Shown in pieces: positions 1 through 7,775 of a stretch of 64,000 nucleotides of DNA. The translations under genes and the position numbers were made by a program. This stretch comes from CAVTUU01 sp045804965 (lineage in GTDB: Bacteria > Chloroflexota > Chloroflexia > Thermomicrobiales > UBA6265): assembly GCA_045804965.1 (NCBI GenBank), contig JBJMMD010000009.1, positions 233,137 to 297,136 of the forward strand, in the 5' to 3' direction. The notes under the pieces were generated by a model. That model worked only from the letters and a program-made list of their open reading frames with translations, did no database searches and was not told the DNA's origin. The stretch's first letter is position 1, and each line of letters starts with the position of its first letter.

Positions 1-111
1 CGACTCCGCGGCGGAGCGGTCGTAGAGATCGCGGATCGCAATCGCCGCTTCCTTGGCGGCGGCAATTGCGATCTCAAGCTCGGTTGCGTACGGCGTTCGA
101 CCTTGCTCCAC
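1..111 (-). CDS. Inositol monophosphatase/CysQ-family protein, N-terminal fragment
   Basis: Only the first 37 codons lie in the window; the rest is beyond position 1. The likely start is GTG at 111, preceded by AGGAG (complement of 121-125) with 9 bases of spacing. The visible peptide has the pattern LEIAIAAAKEAAIAIRDLYD, which matches the opening helix of the inositol monophosphatase / 3'(2'),5'-bisphosphate nucleotidase family. No catalytic residue is visible, so the family call rests on this helix alone and the substrate cannot be inferred. Confidence 0.5.
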   Translation of the reverse strand, partial: MEQGRTPYATELEIAIAAAKEAAIAIRDLYDRSAAES

Positions 112-385
112 CCTGAATGGCTCCTGAAAACTCGACAGCGGTGGCGACTATACCCCAGTCTGTAGCGAGCCGCGCAATCAGTGGCAGGCTCCCTGCTGTA
201 CGTGACAAACGGCGGTTCCGCAAAACCGCATGACAAAACGAGGCGTCAATGCGCAGTCTTGAGCGAATGAAGCCTTGTCGATAACGCGGATTCTCGGATA
301 TTGTGAACAGGTTGACCTGCCCAGCCTTTAGGGCATGGGCGACGTGGGCAGATTGGGCTTCGGTTTGAAGGATCGGAGGGAGACG

Positions 386-1123
386 GTGACGAATCCTGTC
401 AGTCTCGGCGAATTCAGTGCCGGGCGTCGTTGGGTGTCCATGATCGCTGTGCTCGCGTTTGGCGCCGTTCTGCTCGCGGCCTGCGGCGGAGGCGATAACG
501 ACAAAGCGACGCCGACGCCGACTGCGCTCTTGACGACGCCGACCGCAGCAGCGGCCGTAAGCACCGCGACCGTGGCGGCAGCCGCGTCGCCGGCTACGGC
601 CGCATCGCCCGGGGTTTCCCCGGTGGCATCGCCCGTAGCGTCGCCCGCAGCATCGCCAACTGTGCCGTTGGTGGTGCCATCGCCGGCGACATCCGTAGCC
701 TCTCCCGCCGCATCGCCCGCGGCCTCACCAACCGCGATCCTCGTGGTGCCGCCGCTTGCGTCCCCATCGGCTTCTCCGGCGGCCTCGCCCTCGGCCTCGC
801 CGTTCGGATCACCGGCAGCGTCGCCGGTCGGCTCGCCGTCGCCATCGCCGATTGCGAACGCGGTCGAGATCGATCTCCTCGACATCCGGTTTGACCCGAA
901 AACGTTCACGATTCGGGCGAATACTGATGTGACCGTCACCCTCAAAAACAAGGGCACGGCGCCACACAACTTCTCGATCGATGAGTTGCACATTGATCAG
1001 GACGTGGCGCCGGGGCAAACGGTTCAAGTCCATATCAAGGCTCCCGCCGGCCAGTACCAGTACTACTGCAACGTCGATGCCCACAAAGCCGCCGGCATGG
1101 TCGGCACCCTCACAGTGCAGTAA
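386..1123 (+). CDS. Lipoprotein with type I copper (cupredoxin-like) domain
   Basis: Predicted exported lipoprotein of about 245 residues. The GTG start at 386 is preferred over the upstream ATG at 335 because CGGAGGGA (374-381) precedes it closely. A hydrophobic stretch ends in the lipobox-like LLAAC. About 120 residues of low-complexity Ala/Ser/Pro-rich linker follow (many SPAASP-like repeats), then a C-terminal domain of about 90 residues. That domain contains APHNF, YYCNVDAH and AGM in the order expected for the His, Cys, His, Met ligands of a blue copper site, so all four ligands appear present. Expected role: electron transfer or copper binding at the outer face of the membrane. It has no operon partner and converges on the LLM oxidoreductase gene. 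Confidence 0.8.
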   Translation: MTNPVSLGEFSAGRRWVSMIAVLAFGAVLLAACGGGDNDKATPTPTALLTTPTAAAAVSTATVAAAASPATAASPGVSPVASPVASPAASPTVPLVVPSPATSVASPAASPAASPTAILVVPPLASPSASPAASPSASPFGSPAASPVGSPSPSPIANAVEIDLLDIRFDPKTFTIRANTDVTVTLKNKGTAPHNFSIDELHIDQDVAPGQTVQVHIKAPAGQYQYYCNVDAHKAAGMVGTLTVQ

Positions 1124-1152
1124 GGGGCGCTAAGAGCTGCCTCAACCCCTGA

Positions 1153-1180
1153 CCCCTTCTCCCGCTTACGGGAGAAGGGG
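1153..1180. repeat. Inverted repeat between convergent genes
   Basis: Two perfect 11-base arms (CCCCTTCTCCC at 1153-1163 and its complement at 1170-1180) flank a 6-base loop. It sits between the ends of the convergent cupredoxin and LLM genes, so it could terminate both. A related CTCCCCTGCAC-type palindrome occurs near 18871-18901, which suggests a dispersed repeat. Confidence 0.6.
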
Positions 1181-1276
1181 GATCGTCATTGCGCTTCGCC
1201 TAAAGGACTTGCTACGCGGCGCAGCCGCCTCGGGAGTTGCGCGAAACGGACCCAATGAAAACTCGTCCCTGCTTCC

Positions 1277-2284
1277 TCAATCGTTCGCTCTTTGCGCAAG
1301 CGATCGCACCTGCGGCGCGACTTCGGTCGCCAACAGCTCCATGGTTTGGGTGTCGCGAGCATCAAGGATTTGGACGACGAAGTACTGCATGCCGGCGTCA
1401 ACGAGAGACTGGAAATAGGGGATGACGCGGGCGGGGGAGCCGGCGATCCGGGTCAACCTTTGGTCGTCGGTGAGACCGTCTGGGTAATATCCTGTGAGCT
1501 TTTCCTGCGCTTCCTCGTCGGTATCGCCGAGGATGAGCCACGACGTAAAGTGGGATTTCAAAATTTGGTCAAAGGGCCGGCCGATTTCGTCGCAGCGTTG
1601 ATGGAGGACATCGAGTTTGCGCTGGATTTCGTCGCCACTGCGCACGACGCCGACGTTGCGTCCCGGGCCGAAGTTGCAGGCGTCGGCGTACTTCGCCACG
1701 AGCCGGAATGTTGTCTGCTCCCCCGCGCCGGCAATGATCAACGGCGGCGCGGGCTGTTGAATCGGCGGCGGGGCGACGTGACCCTCCGTGGTTGAGTAGT
1801 AGCGGCCGCTAAACGTGAACGGCTCGGGTCCCCAGAGCCCGCGGATGATCTCGACGGTTTCAGCAAGCGCCTCTTGGCGCTCGCGGACCGAGCGGAATGG
1901 CAGACCGAGCTGCCCGAATTCATGCGCGTTCCAACCGATGCCCAGGCCCAGCAGTAGGCGGCCGCCGCTGATATTGTCGAGATCGGCGGCGAGACGGGCG
2001 AGCATGGCTGGGTGACGGTGGCTGGCGCAATTGACAACCGAACCGAGCCGAACCCGCGACGTCGTCATGGCGACGGCGGCGAGATGCAGCCAAGCCTCGG
2101 TCGCGTAGCCGGGGTGATCGCCGATCAAGTACGCGTCAATGCCGAGTCGGTCGACGAGCTGACCAGCGGCGATCACCGCTTCACTCGGGCGCGGATCGGA
2201 GGCGTGAGCAAAGACCTCAATCCCAAAGCCGACTTTCTCGCGAAATTGCTCGACCCAGGATAAGAGGGGCGCTTGAGTGGTCAC
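1277..2284 (-). CDS. LLM-class (luciferase-like) flavin/F420-dependent oxidoreductase
   Basis: A full-length (335 residues) luciferase-like monooxygenase-fold protein. Family features are the N-terminal GFGIEVFAH strand, the LGSVVNCASHRHPAMLARL segment, the strongly conserved ISGGRLLLGLGIGWN motif and GLPFRSVRERQEALAETVEI. In Chloroflexota and actinobacteria such proteins often use F420H2, but the cofactor (F420 or FMN) cannot be fixed from sequence and no F420 biosynthesis gene is in the window. Substrate unknown. It stands alone, downstream of the two HESTH genes on the same strand. Confidence 0.85.
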   Translation of the reverse strand: MTTQAPLLSWVEQFREKVGFGIEVFAHASDPRPSEAVIAAGQLVDRLGIDAYLIGDHPGYATEAWLHLAAVAMTTSRVRLGSVVNCASHRHPAMLARLAADLDNISGGRLLLGLGIGWNAHEFGQLGLPFRSVRERQEALAETVEIIRGLWGPEPFTFSGRYYSTTEGHVAPPPIQQPAPPLIIAGAGEQTTFRLVAKYADACNFGPGRNVGVVRSGDEIQRKLDVLHQRCDEIGRPFDQILKSHFTSWLILGDTDEEAQEKLTGYYPDGLTDDQRLTRIAGSPARVIPYFQSLVDAGMQYFVVQILDARDTQTMELLATEVAPQVRSLAQRAND

Positions 2285-2390
2285 GCGTGCTCCGTTCGCG
2301 AACCTTGGCTTTGGTTGCGGTCCCGGACTGTCGGCTTAAGCCGGCTGCCGTTCGTCAGCCGAGGAATTCATTTCCGGGTTGGCGGCGGTT

Positions 2391-3176
2391 TTAGCGGTCC
2401 TCGCTTTCGCGGGGATCGCTCCTCAGGTCGCGGATGTAGCTCGCGAAGTACGTCGTGCCCGTTTCATAGGCGGCTACGAGCTGGTTTTCCCAGACATCGT
2501 CCGAGGCCCGTGGCGGTTTGCCATCGGCGCCATAAAAATCGATCCACCATTGCGCTTCCGCGCTGTGGGCCGCGATCTCTTCATCGAGGCGAACGCCATT
2601 GCTCAGGATTGTGCAGTCGTCATGGTATCCGCAATCAGCGTGCTGAATCGCGCGGTCGATGTGGGTTGATTCGTGCACGAGCGTGGTCGTCACGATATCG
2701 AGGGACGAGTCCCGCAGATGCTCGGTGTCGATTTCGATGTAACTGTGCTTCCAGCTGGAGATCAACGAGTGCCAGGGGTGGGCGAGCCCGGCGTGAAAAC
2801 CCAGCTCGCGGACGGTGACGCAGACGCCGTTGTCCGTCATCTCCTGATACAGCCGGTCGCCGTTGCTGGTGCGGAGCATGAGGTTCGCCGCTCGTTGGAT
2901 GATCACGGCGTCGTCCGGCCCGACGTTATCGCAGACGATCGAGCCATCGACGTTGCCGGGATCGCTGGGGTGGGCAAACGTATCGACCGCTTCCGCACCG
3001 CCGAGCGTGACCGAGGCGGGAATGCCAATGATCGCCGAGCGGATCGGAAAGACGAGCGTCGTTTGGGTGAGGATGTACCAGGAGACAAGGCCGAGCTGGA
3101 GCAAGATCACCGTCGTGATCAGAAAGGAGCGGACAAAGACGGATCCTGCTGAGCGGGGTCCCGGGCGGGCGGTCAT
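2391..3176 (-). CDS. Membrane-anchored HESTH-motif protein (putative zinc metallopeptidase), copy 1
   Basis: 261 residues with one membrane segment (about 16-38) and an extracytoplasmic C-terminal domain. Residues 168-172 are HESTH, a HExxH zinc-binding signature, followed about 30 residues later by EEIAAHSAEAQWW, which supplies a candidate third ligand (Glu). Four conserved Cys (VCDN, GVCV, DCGYHDDC) may form disulfides. It overlaps the upstream paralogue by 4 bases (ATGA), so translation is probably coupled. I do not recognise a named family. The peptidase role is inferred from HExxH and could be wrong, since the protein could instead be a non-catalytic zinc-binding domain. Confidence 0.65.
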   Translation of the reverse strand: MTARPGPRSAGSVFVRSFLITTVILLQLGLVSWYILTQTTLVFPIRSAIIGIPASVTLGGAEAVDTFAHPSDPGNVDGSIVCDNVGPDDAVIIQRAANLMLRTSNGDRLYQEMTDNGVCVTVRELGFHAGLAHPWHSLISSWKHSYIEIDTEHLRDSSLDIVTTTLVHESTHIDRAIQHADCGYHDDCTILSNGVRLDEEIAAHSAEAQWWIDFYGADGKPPRASDDVWENQLVAAYETGTTYFASYIRDLRSDPRESEDR

Positions 3177-4006
3177 AGCCCCTCGCCTTCACGCGGATCG
3201 CTGCGGAGATCGCGGACATACGCGTTGAAGGAGCCGGGTCCTTTGAGATAGGCGGAAAGCAACGCGTTTTCACCGTAATCGTGGCCGAACGTGAGCGACT
3301 TGCCATTCTTCCCGTAGGCCGCTTCCCACCATTGCGCCTCGGCCGTGTGGGCCGCGACCTCTTCTTCCAGGTACACCCCATTTGGCAGTTTGTGGCAATC
3401 GGTGGTCACTTCGCACGACGTGCCGTGGATCGAACGGTCGACGTGCGTCGACTCGTGAACGAGCATCGCCGCCAGCACATCTGCCTCCCAGGTGACGACG
3501 TAATCATCGTCGATCACAATCGCCCCCCGGATCCAATTGCCATTCCGGAGCCGCCACGAAGTCGAATAGCCGCCATTGAAATCGAGCTGGCTCACACTGA
3601 CGCAGACGCCGCGATCCACGAGCTGCTGATACAGCCGCTCGCCCTCGTCCGTCCCGCGCATGAGCGAGAACGCCTTGGTCAGGGCAGGAACGTAGCGATC
3701 GTCGACAGCCGCGCAAATCGGCGGATTCGTGTCTGGCGCTACCGTCGCCAGATTCGGCTTTTCGTTGATGGAATCGATTAGGAAATTCCCCGTCGCTGCG
3801 ACGAGCGAGCGCGAGGGATGGGTCAGGGCCTGGGCCGCGCCGGGATTGACATCGTCGAACCACGCGAAGAGGGCGAGGTCGATGACGAGGAGGATGATCG
3901 CAACAGCGAGGAGTCTCATTGCCGCCTTGGACTTGGGAGCAGTGGGATGGGATGCTTGGTTCACCGTTGCCCCTGGGCCGGACGTGTAACCGATCATGGC
4001 AGCCAT
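3173..4006 (-). CDS. Membrane-anchored HESTH-motif protein (putative zinc metallopeptidase), copy 2
   Basis: 277 residues and a clear paralogue of the next gene. It has a membrane segment at about 31-50, HESTH at 184-188, then EEEVAAHTAEAQWW. Shared blocks also include GERLYQQLVDRGVCVSVSQL and the C-terminal YVRDLRSDPREGEG pattern. First gene of a two-gene unit; its stop overlaps the start of copy 1 by 4 bases. The start at 4006 leaves about 30 soluble residues before the membrane segment; a later start at Met30 would also work. It is divergent from the ROK kinase at 4102, so 4007-4101 should hold both promoters. Confidence 0.65.
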   Translation of the reverse strand: MAAMIGYTSGPGATVNQASHPTAPKSKAAMRLLAVAIILLVIDLALFAWFDDVNPGAAQALTHPSRSLVAATGNFLIDSINEKPNLATVAPDTNPPICAAVDDRYVPALTKAFSLMRGTDEGERLYQQLVDRGVCVSVSQLDFNGGYSTSWRLRNGNWIRGAIVIDDDYVVTWEADVLAAMLVHESTHVDRSIHGTSCEVTTDCHKLPNGVYLEEEVAAHTAEAQWWEAAYGKNGKSLTFGHDYGENALLSAYLKGPGSFNAYVRDLRSDPREGEGL

Positions 4007-4101
4007 GATACTTGATGGATTGTCCCACGCTGCATGTTAGGCAGTGGTTTGTTACGTTCAACGTTATGATTCTCCCAAGTTGCATCACTGGAGCGGGTGG
4101 A

Positions 4102-5076
4102 ATGACAGCTGGTCGATATCAGATCGGTGTAGACGTCGGTGGGACGAACACCAAGCTGGCGGTGCTCGACACCGCGGGCGAGATTGTGGCGAAAACGCTG
4201 ATCCCGACGCATGCCCACGAGGGGCATGACCGGGTGCTGGAACGAATCGTCACGGCGATCAAGGAGATCGCCGGCCAGGTCTCCGATGATGAGGTTGGCT
4301 CAGTAGGCATCGGCGTTCCCGGCGAGGTCTACATGGAGACAGGCCACGTCCGGGATTTGCCGAACCTACCTGGGCGCTGGTCGGACGTCCCCGTCACGGC
4401 CACCATCGAAGCAGCCACCGGCTATCCCGCATATCTGATTAACGACGTGCGCGCGTTTACCGTCGCCGAATCAGAAATCGGCGCGGCCAAGGGCGCCGAT
4501 ACCGCGCTCTTTCTCGCCGTGGGGACTGGGATCGGTGGGGGCGTCGTCGCCCATGGCCAAACGTTATTCGGTCTTGGAGGGGCCGCGGGCGAGATCGGTC
4601 ATATCATCGTCGTCGCCAATGGTGCGCGATGCGGCTGCGGCAATCGAGGATGTGTGGAGACGTTGGCGAGCGGGCCCGCGATTATCGCCGAGGCCAACCG
4701 GCGGATCGCGCAGGGCTTCACCACGTCGCTGCACGACTTGTGCGGCGGCGACTTGAGCAAGATGACGCCAGAGATCGTGGTGCAAGCGGCCGCGGCGGGC
4801 GACAAAAACGCGCTCGAGGTGCTGGAACAGGCGGGGTATTACCTTGGACTCGCGGTCGCGGGGGCAATTGCCTTGGTCGCGCCGGAGGTCGTGGTGATCG
4901 GCGGCGGTGTGGCCCAGCCGGGCGGGATCTACTGGCGAACGTGCGAAGCGACCGCGCGGGCGCACTCGCACGTAACCGAAATCGAACAGATTGCATTCAG
5001 ACCGCCGGTGTTCGGGTATGACGCCGGCGTGATCGGCGCGGCGCGATGGGGCGGAAAGCAAGTCGGTCGTCGCTAA
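4102..5076 (+). CDS. ROK-family sugar kinase (glucokinase-like)
   Basis: 324 residues from ATG 4102, preceded by GGAG at 4090-4093. An upstream ATG at 4012 adds 30 residues with no family similarity. The phosphate-binding GVDVGGTNTK is at the N-terminus, and VGTGIGGGVVAHG and GGAAGEIGHI follow. The zinc motif CGCGNRGCVE has Cys177, Cys179 and Cys184. Expected reaction: ATP-dependent phosphorylation of a hexose such as glucose or an N-acetylhexosamine; the substrate cannot be fixed. No DNA-binding N-terminus, so it is a kinase and not a ROK repressor. It is followed 14 bases later by a HAD phosphatase, suggesting a small sugar-phosphate operon. Confidence 0.85.
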   Translation: MTAGRYQIGVDVGGTNTKLAVLDTAGEIVAKTLIPTHAHEGHDRVLERIVTAIKEIAGQVSDDEVGSVGIGVPGEVYMETGHVRDLPNLPGRWSDVPVTATIEAATGYPAYLINDVRAFTVAESEIGAAKGADTALFLAVGTGIGGGVVAHGQTLFGLGGAAGEIGHIIVVANGARCGCGNRGCVETLASGPAIIAEANRRIAQGFTTSLHDLCGGDLSKMTPEIVVQAAAAGDKNALEVLEQAGYYLGLAVAGAIALVAPEVVVIGGGVAQPGGIYWRTCEATARAHSHVTEIEQIAFRPPVFGYDAGVIGAARWGGKQVGRR

Positions 5077-5090
5077 AGGATTGCGAGCAC

Positions 5091-5837
5091 GTGTCATTGT
5101 CAGGTTCAGCAATCGATCTACACGCGCCGATTGAGGCGCTCATCTTCGACATGGACGGGTTGCTCGTCGATAGCGAGCCGCTGGCGGAACAGGCGATGGT
5201 CGATTTCCTCCGGCGGTACGGGCATGAGCGCCGGGCCGAAGTGATGGCCAAACTGCTCGGCCGGCGGTTGCCGGAAGCGATCGCGATTGTGTCCGAAGCG
5301 TACGAGCTTCCTGGTCCCATTAAGGCGCTCGTCCAGGAATATGACGCTCTCCGGCTCGACGCCTTGCGCGGACAGATTCAGCCGATGCCCGGCGCCCGCG
5401 AAATCCTCGCGTTTGCCAAGCTGGCGGAGTTGAAATTGGCCCTCGCCACCTCCGGGCAGCGCAGTCACGCCGATGTTTCGCTCGCCGAAACCGGCTTGGC
5501 CGGGAGTTTCGAGGCGGAGGTGACCGGCAACGACGTCGAGCGCGGCAAACCGGCGCCCGATCTCTTCTTGCTCGCGGCCGCCCGCATCGGCGTTGAGCCC
5601 GCGCGGTGTATCGTGTTGGAAGACGCGCCGCCGGGGATCGCCGCCGCGGCGGCGGCGGGGATGCGCTCGATCTGCGTGCCCAACGAGAAGAGCAAACTGA
5701 TCCCGTTTCCGGTCGAGCCCACGGTCACGGTCTCCGATCTCCTTGCCGCGATTCCGTGGCTGCAATCACACGGCGTAGTCACGCGAAAACAGGATGAGAG
5801 AAACGAGCCCGCGTCGTTGCCGGTGTTGGAAAGGTAA
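5091..5837 (+). CDS. HAD-superfamily phosphatase/phosphomutase, subfamily IA
   Basis: 248 residues from GTG 5091, with AAAGGA at 5075-5080. ATG 5046 would overlap the kinase by 31 bases and adds no conserved sequence. HAD motifs are in order: I DMDGLL with nucleophile Asp20 and Asp22, II ATSG, III GKPAPD, IV LEDAPPG. The helical cap between motifs I and II makes it subfamily IA, as in beta-phosphoglucomutase and sugar-phosphate phosphatases. The adjacent ROK kinase makes a sugar phosphate a plausible substrate (inference). The stop at 5837 lies 13 bases before the next gene. Confidence 0.85.
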   Translation: MSLSGSAIDLHAPIEALIFDMDGLLVDSEPLAEQAMVDFLRRYGHERRAEVMAKLLGRRLPEAIAIVSEAYELPGPIKALVQEYDALRLDALRGQIQPMPGAREILAFAKLAELKLALATSGQRSHADVSLAETGLAGSFEAEVTGNDVERGKPAPDLFLLAAARIGVEPARCIVLEDAPPGIAAAAAAGMRSICVPNEKSKLIPFPVEPTVTVSDLLAAIPWLQSHGVVTRKQDERNEPASLPVLER

Positions 5838-5850
5838 AGGACAAAGCGCG

Positions 5851-6120
5851 ATGACGGTCAGAGTCTATCTCGCGGCCGGCAGGCTCCTGCCGGGACCGCC
5901 ACAGCCGGGCGACGTACCCGCGGAGCGGGTGTTCATTCACGCCTCCGATCTGCCAGAGCTGTGGGTTGAAACCGAGAGCAACTCCGTGCCCGACCCCGGC
6001 AAAGTGGTCGCCTTTGCGCTCTCGCGCTCGCTCGATCTTGGCTTCGAGCGCGTTACCGGAACAGTTGAGCGCAAGGTGAGCAAACGAACACGACAGCGCC
6101 AACTGACCGAAGGGCGATGA
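5851..6120 (+). CDS. Small conserved-looking protein of unknown function
   Basis: 89 residues from ATG 5851, preceded by AAAGGA (5836-5841) with 9 bases of spacing. It begins MTVRVYLAAGRLLPG and has no signal peptide, membrane segment or motif that I recognise. The C-terminus is basic. It directly follows the kinase/phosphatase pair and is probably co-transcribed. Coding is supported by the ribosome-binding site and close spacing. Confidence 0.55.
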   Translation: MTVRVYLAAGRLLPGPPQPGDVPAERVFIHASDLPELWVETESNSVPDPGKVVAFALSRSLDLGFERVTGTVERKVSKRTRQRQLTEGR

Positions 6121-6147
6121 TTGCACAGTGTCTCGATGAAGGTGCCC

Positions 6148-6224
6148 GGGGCTACGACTGACGAAGCCCTTTCAGGGCTGAGCACGCTCACCGTAGGGGC
6201 GGAAGCCTTCCGCCCCTACGGTGA
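6148..6224. repeat. Two intergenic repeat units, including an 18-base-arm palindrome
   Basis: At 6188-6205 and 6207-6224 are perfect 18-base inverted arms around a single base, containing CCGTAGGGGCGG. Immediately before it (6148-6182) is a GGGCTACGACTGACGAAGCC unit that recurs in altered form at 10343-10377. Similar CCGTAG-led hairpins occur near 13103 and 57218. No gene is visible here. Confidence 0.7.
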
Positions 6225-6331
6225 AGACGGTGGTCGACGATAGCGCACCACGTTGCGCGCAGGCCTTGCGGCCGTGAGGGATGGCGACGGTCGATCCGGA
6301 ATCGCGAGTGCGTCTGGAGTTTGGTGGCGGC

Positions 6332-7588
6332 ATGAGCAGTTCATCTTCGGTTGACGTGGCGATCATTGGCGCCGGGGCGGCGGGGTTGGCGGCGGCGCGA
6401 ACCGCGGGTGAGCTGGGGCTGGAATACGTCGTCCTCGAGGTCATGGACCGGATCGGCGGGCGCGCGTTTACCGAAGTCGAGACTTTCGGCGTGCCTTGGG
6501 ATCAAGGCTGCCATTGGCTGCATTCGGCCGATGTCAATCCGATGCGCGAGCTCGCCGATCAGTATGGTTGGCGTTATCGGAGTGAACCGGTCGACTGGCG
6601 GCTTTATCTTGACGGCCGCTGGCTCAGCGAGGCCGAGAAAGAGGCGATCGAGCACGAACTCGAACGGCAGTTTGCACTGGTGCGGGCACAAGGGGACGAT
6701 GATCGACCGATCGCGGAGATGATCGATCTCGCCGGGCCGGCGCTTGAGGTCTGCAAAGGCATCGTCGCCGCGGAGTGGGGTTTTCCATTGACTCAAGTCT
6801 CCGCTGTCGACTACGCCGCTTACCGCGATACCGACAAGAACTGGCCGGTGCAAGACGGCTATGGCGCGCTCGTTGCGCATCACGCGCTGGGGATTCCAGT
6901 TAACCTTTCGACGCCGGTGACGCGGATCGACTGGAGCGGCGATCGGGTCAAGGTGGAAACGGACAAGGGAACGATTGATGCCGCGGCGGTGATCGTCACG
7001 GCTTCGACATCGGCGCTGGCTGCCTGTGTGATCGACTTCTTTCCCTCGCTTCCGGTCGAAAAACAAGACGCGCTCGAGGCCGTGCCGTTGGGCAACGCGA
7101 ACAAGGTCGCGTTCTGGCTCGACGGCGGGTGGGAAGAGATGCCCGAGCACAGCGGGGCACTCGCGACCCTTTCGCGCGACGCGACCATGAGCTTTCAGAT
7201 CAGGCCGTTCGGGTGGCCAATGCTGAACGGTTACCTCGCGGGGGAGGCGGGCCGCGCGCTGGAAGGCGAAGGCGAGGCAGCGATGATCGATGTTGGTCGT
7301 TCGGTGCTGGTTTCGATGTTTGGCAGCGAGATCACGCGGCACATCCTCAAAACCGCCTGCTCGACGTGGGATTCCCAGCCCTATATCCGCGGTGGATACG
7401 CGGCGGCGCGACCAGGGAGCGCACACAAACGCGCCGACCTCGCCACCCCGATCGCCGACAAACTCTTTTTCGCCGGTGAAGCGACTTCGCCCGAATTCTT
7501 CTCGACTTGCCACGGTGCGCACATGACCGGCATCGCGACGGCATCTGACGTCGCGCGGGTGCTGCGGAAGAGCAGGGCGGTGGTCTAG
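6332..7588 (+). CDS. FAD-dependent amine oxidase-like flavoprotein
   Basis: 418 residues from ATG 6332; the earlier ATG at 6281 adds 17 residues before the Rossmann strand. The N-terminus has VAIIGAGAAGLAAARTAGEL (dinucleotide-binding GxGxxG) and then RIGGRAFT, the second FAD contact of the monoamine oxidase/phytoene desaturase superfamily. The C-terminus has FFAGEATSPEFFSTCHGAHMTGIATA, the conserved FAD-binding tail. Expected chemistry is oxidation of an amine or polyamine with oxygen; the substrate is unknown. No signal peptide. It is flanked by palindromic repeats and has no operon partner. Confidence 0.8.
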   Translation: MSSSSSVDVAIIGAGAAGLAAARTAGELGLEYVVLEVMDRIGGRAFTEVETFGVPWDQGCHWLHSADVNPMRELADQYGWRYRSEPVDWRLYLDGRWLSEAEKEAIEHELERQFALVRAQGDDDRPIAEMIDLAGPALEVCKGIVAAEWGFPLTQVSAVDYAAYRDTDKNWPVQDGYGALVAHHALGIPVNLSTPVTRIDWSGDRVKVETDKGTIDAAAVIVTASTSALAACVIDFFPSLPVEKQDALEAVPLGNANKVAFWLDGGWEEMPEHSGALATLSRDATMSFQIRPFGWPMLNGYLAGEAGRALEGEGEAAMIDVGRSVLVSMFGSEITRHILKTACSTWDSQPYIRGGYAAARPGSAHKRADLATPIADKLFFAGEATSPEFFSTCHGAHMTGIATASDVARVLRKSRAVV

Positions 7589-7641
7589 AACTGTCTCTGA
7601 AGTCGGTGAGTCCTTTGCAACTGCACAACGCCGCGAGAAAT

Positions 7642-7670
7642 CGTCGGGGCACATGCCGTGCGCCCCGACG
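7642..7670. repeat. Imperfect palindrome of the GGGGCGCAC type
   Basis: CGTCGGGGC pairs with GCCCCGACG around an ACATGCCGTGC centre. It lies 54 bases after the amine-oxidase stop and so could also act as a terminator. Close relatives are at 57224-57243 and 57295-57314. Confidence 0.55.
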
Positions 7671-7698
7671 AAAGCGCAGTGACGCCGGCGCCAGGGAG

Positions 7699-7727
7699 TT
7701 GCCGGATACCCATAGGGGGTATATGAT
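7699..7727 (+). promoter_or_regulatory. copA promoter with CsoR-type copper operator in the spacer
   Basis: The 17-base sequence ATACCCATAGGGGGTAT (7706-7722) fits the CsoR operator pattern known from Gram-positive copper operons (TACCC, short AT centre, GGGGGTA). It lies between a possible -35 TTGCCG (7699-7704) and a -10 TATGAT (7722-7727) separated by 17 bases, where a bound repressor would block RNA polymerase. CopA starts at 7776. No csoR gene is in the window. Confidence 0.65.
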
Positions 7728-7775
7728 TGCATGAGTTGACGAGCTTACACAGGATCAATCTTCAGGAAGCGGACA

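Noticed and set aside
328..993. 221-residue minus-strand frame rich in GDA repeats
   Set aside because: It is the complement of the Ala/Ser/Pro linker of the cupredoxin gene.
6341..7732. 463-residue open frame on the minus strand across the amine-oxidase gene
   Set aside because: Composition (Arg/Pro/His-rich, no motif) is that of an antisense shadow in GC-rich DNA; the + strand gene has clear FAD motifs.
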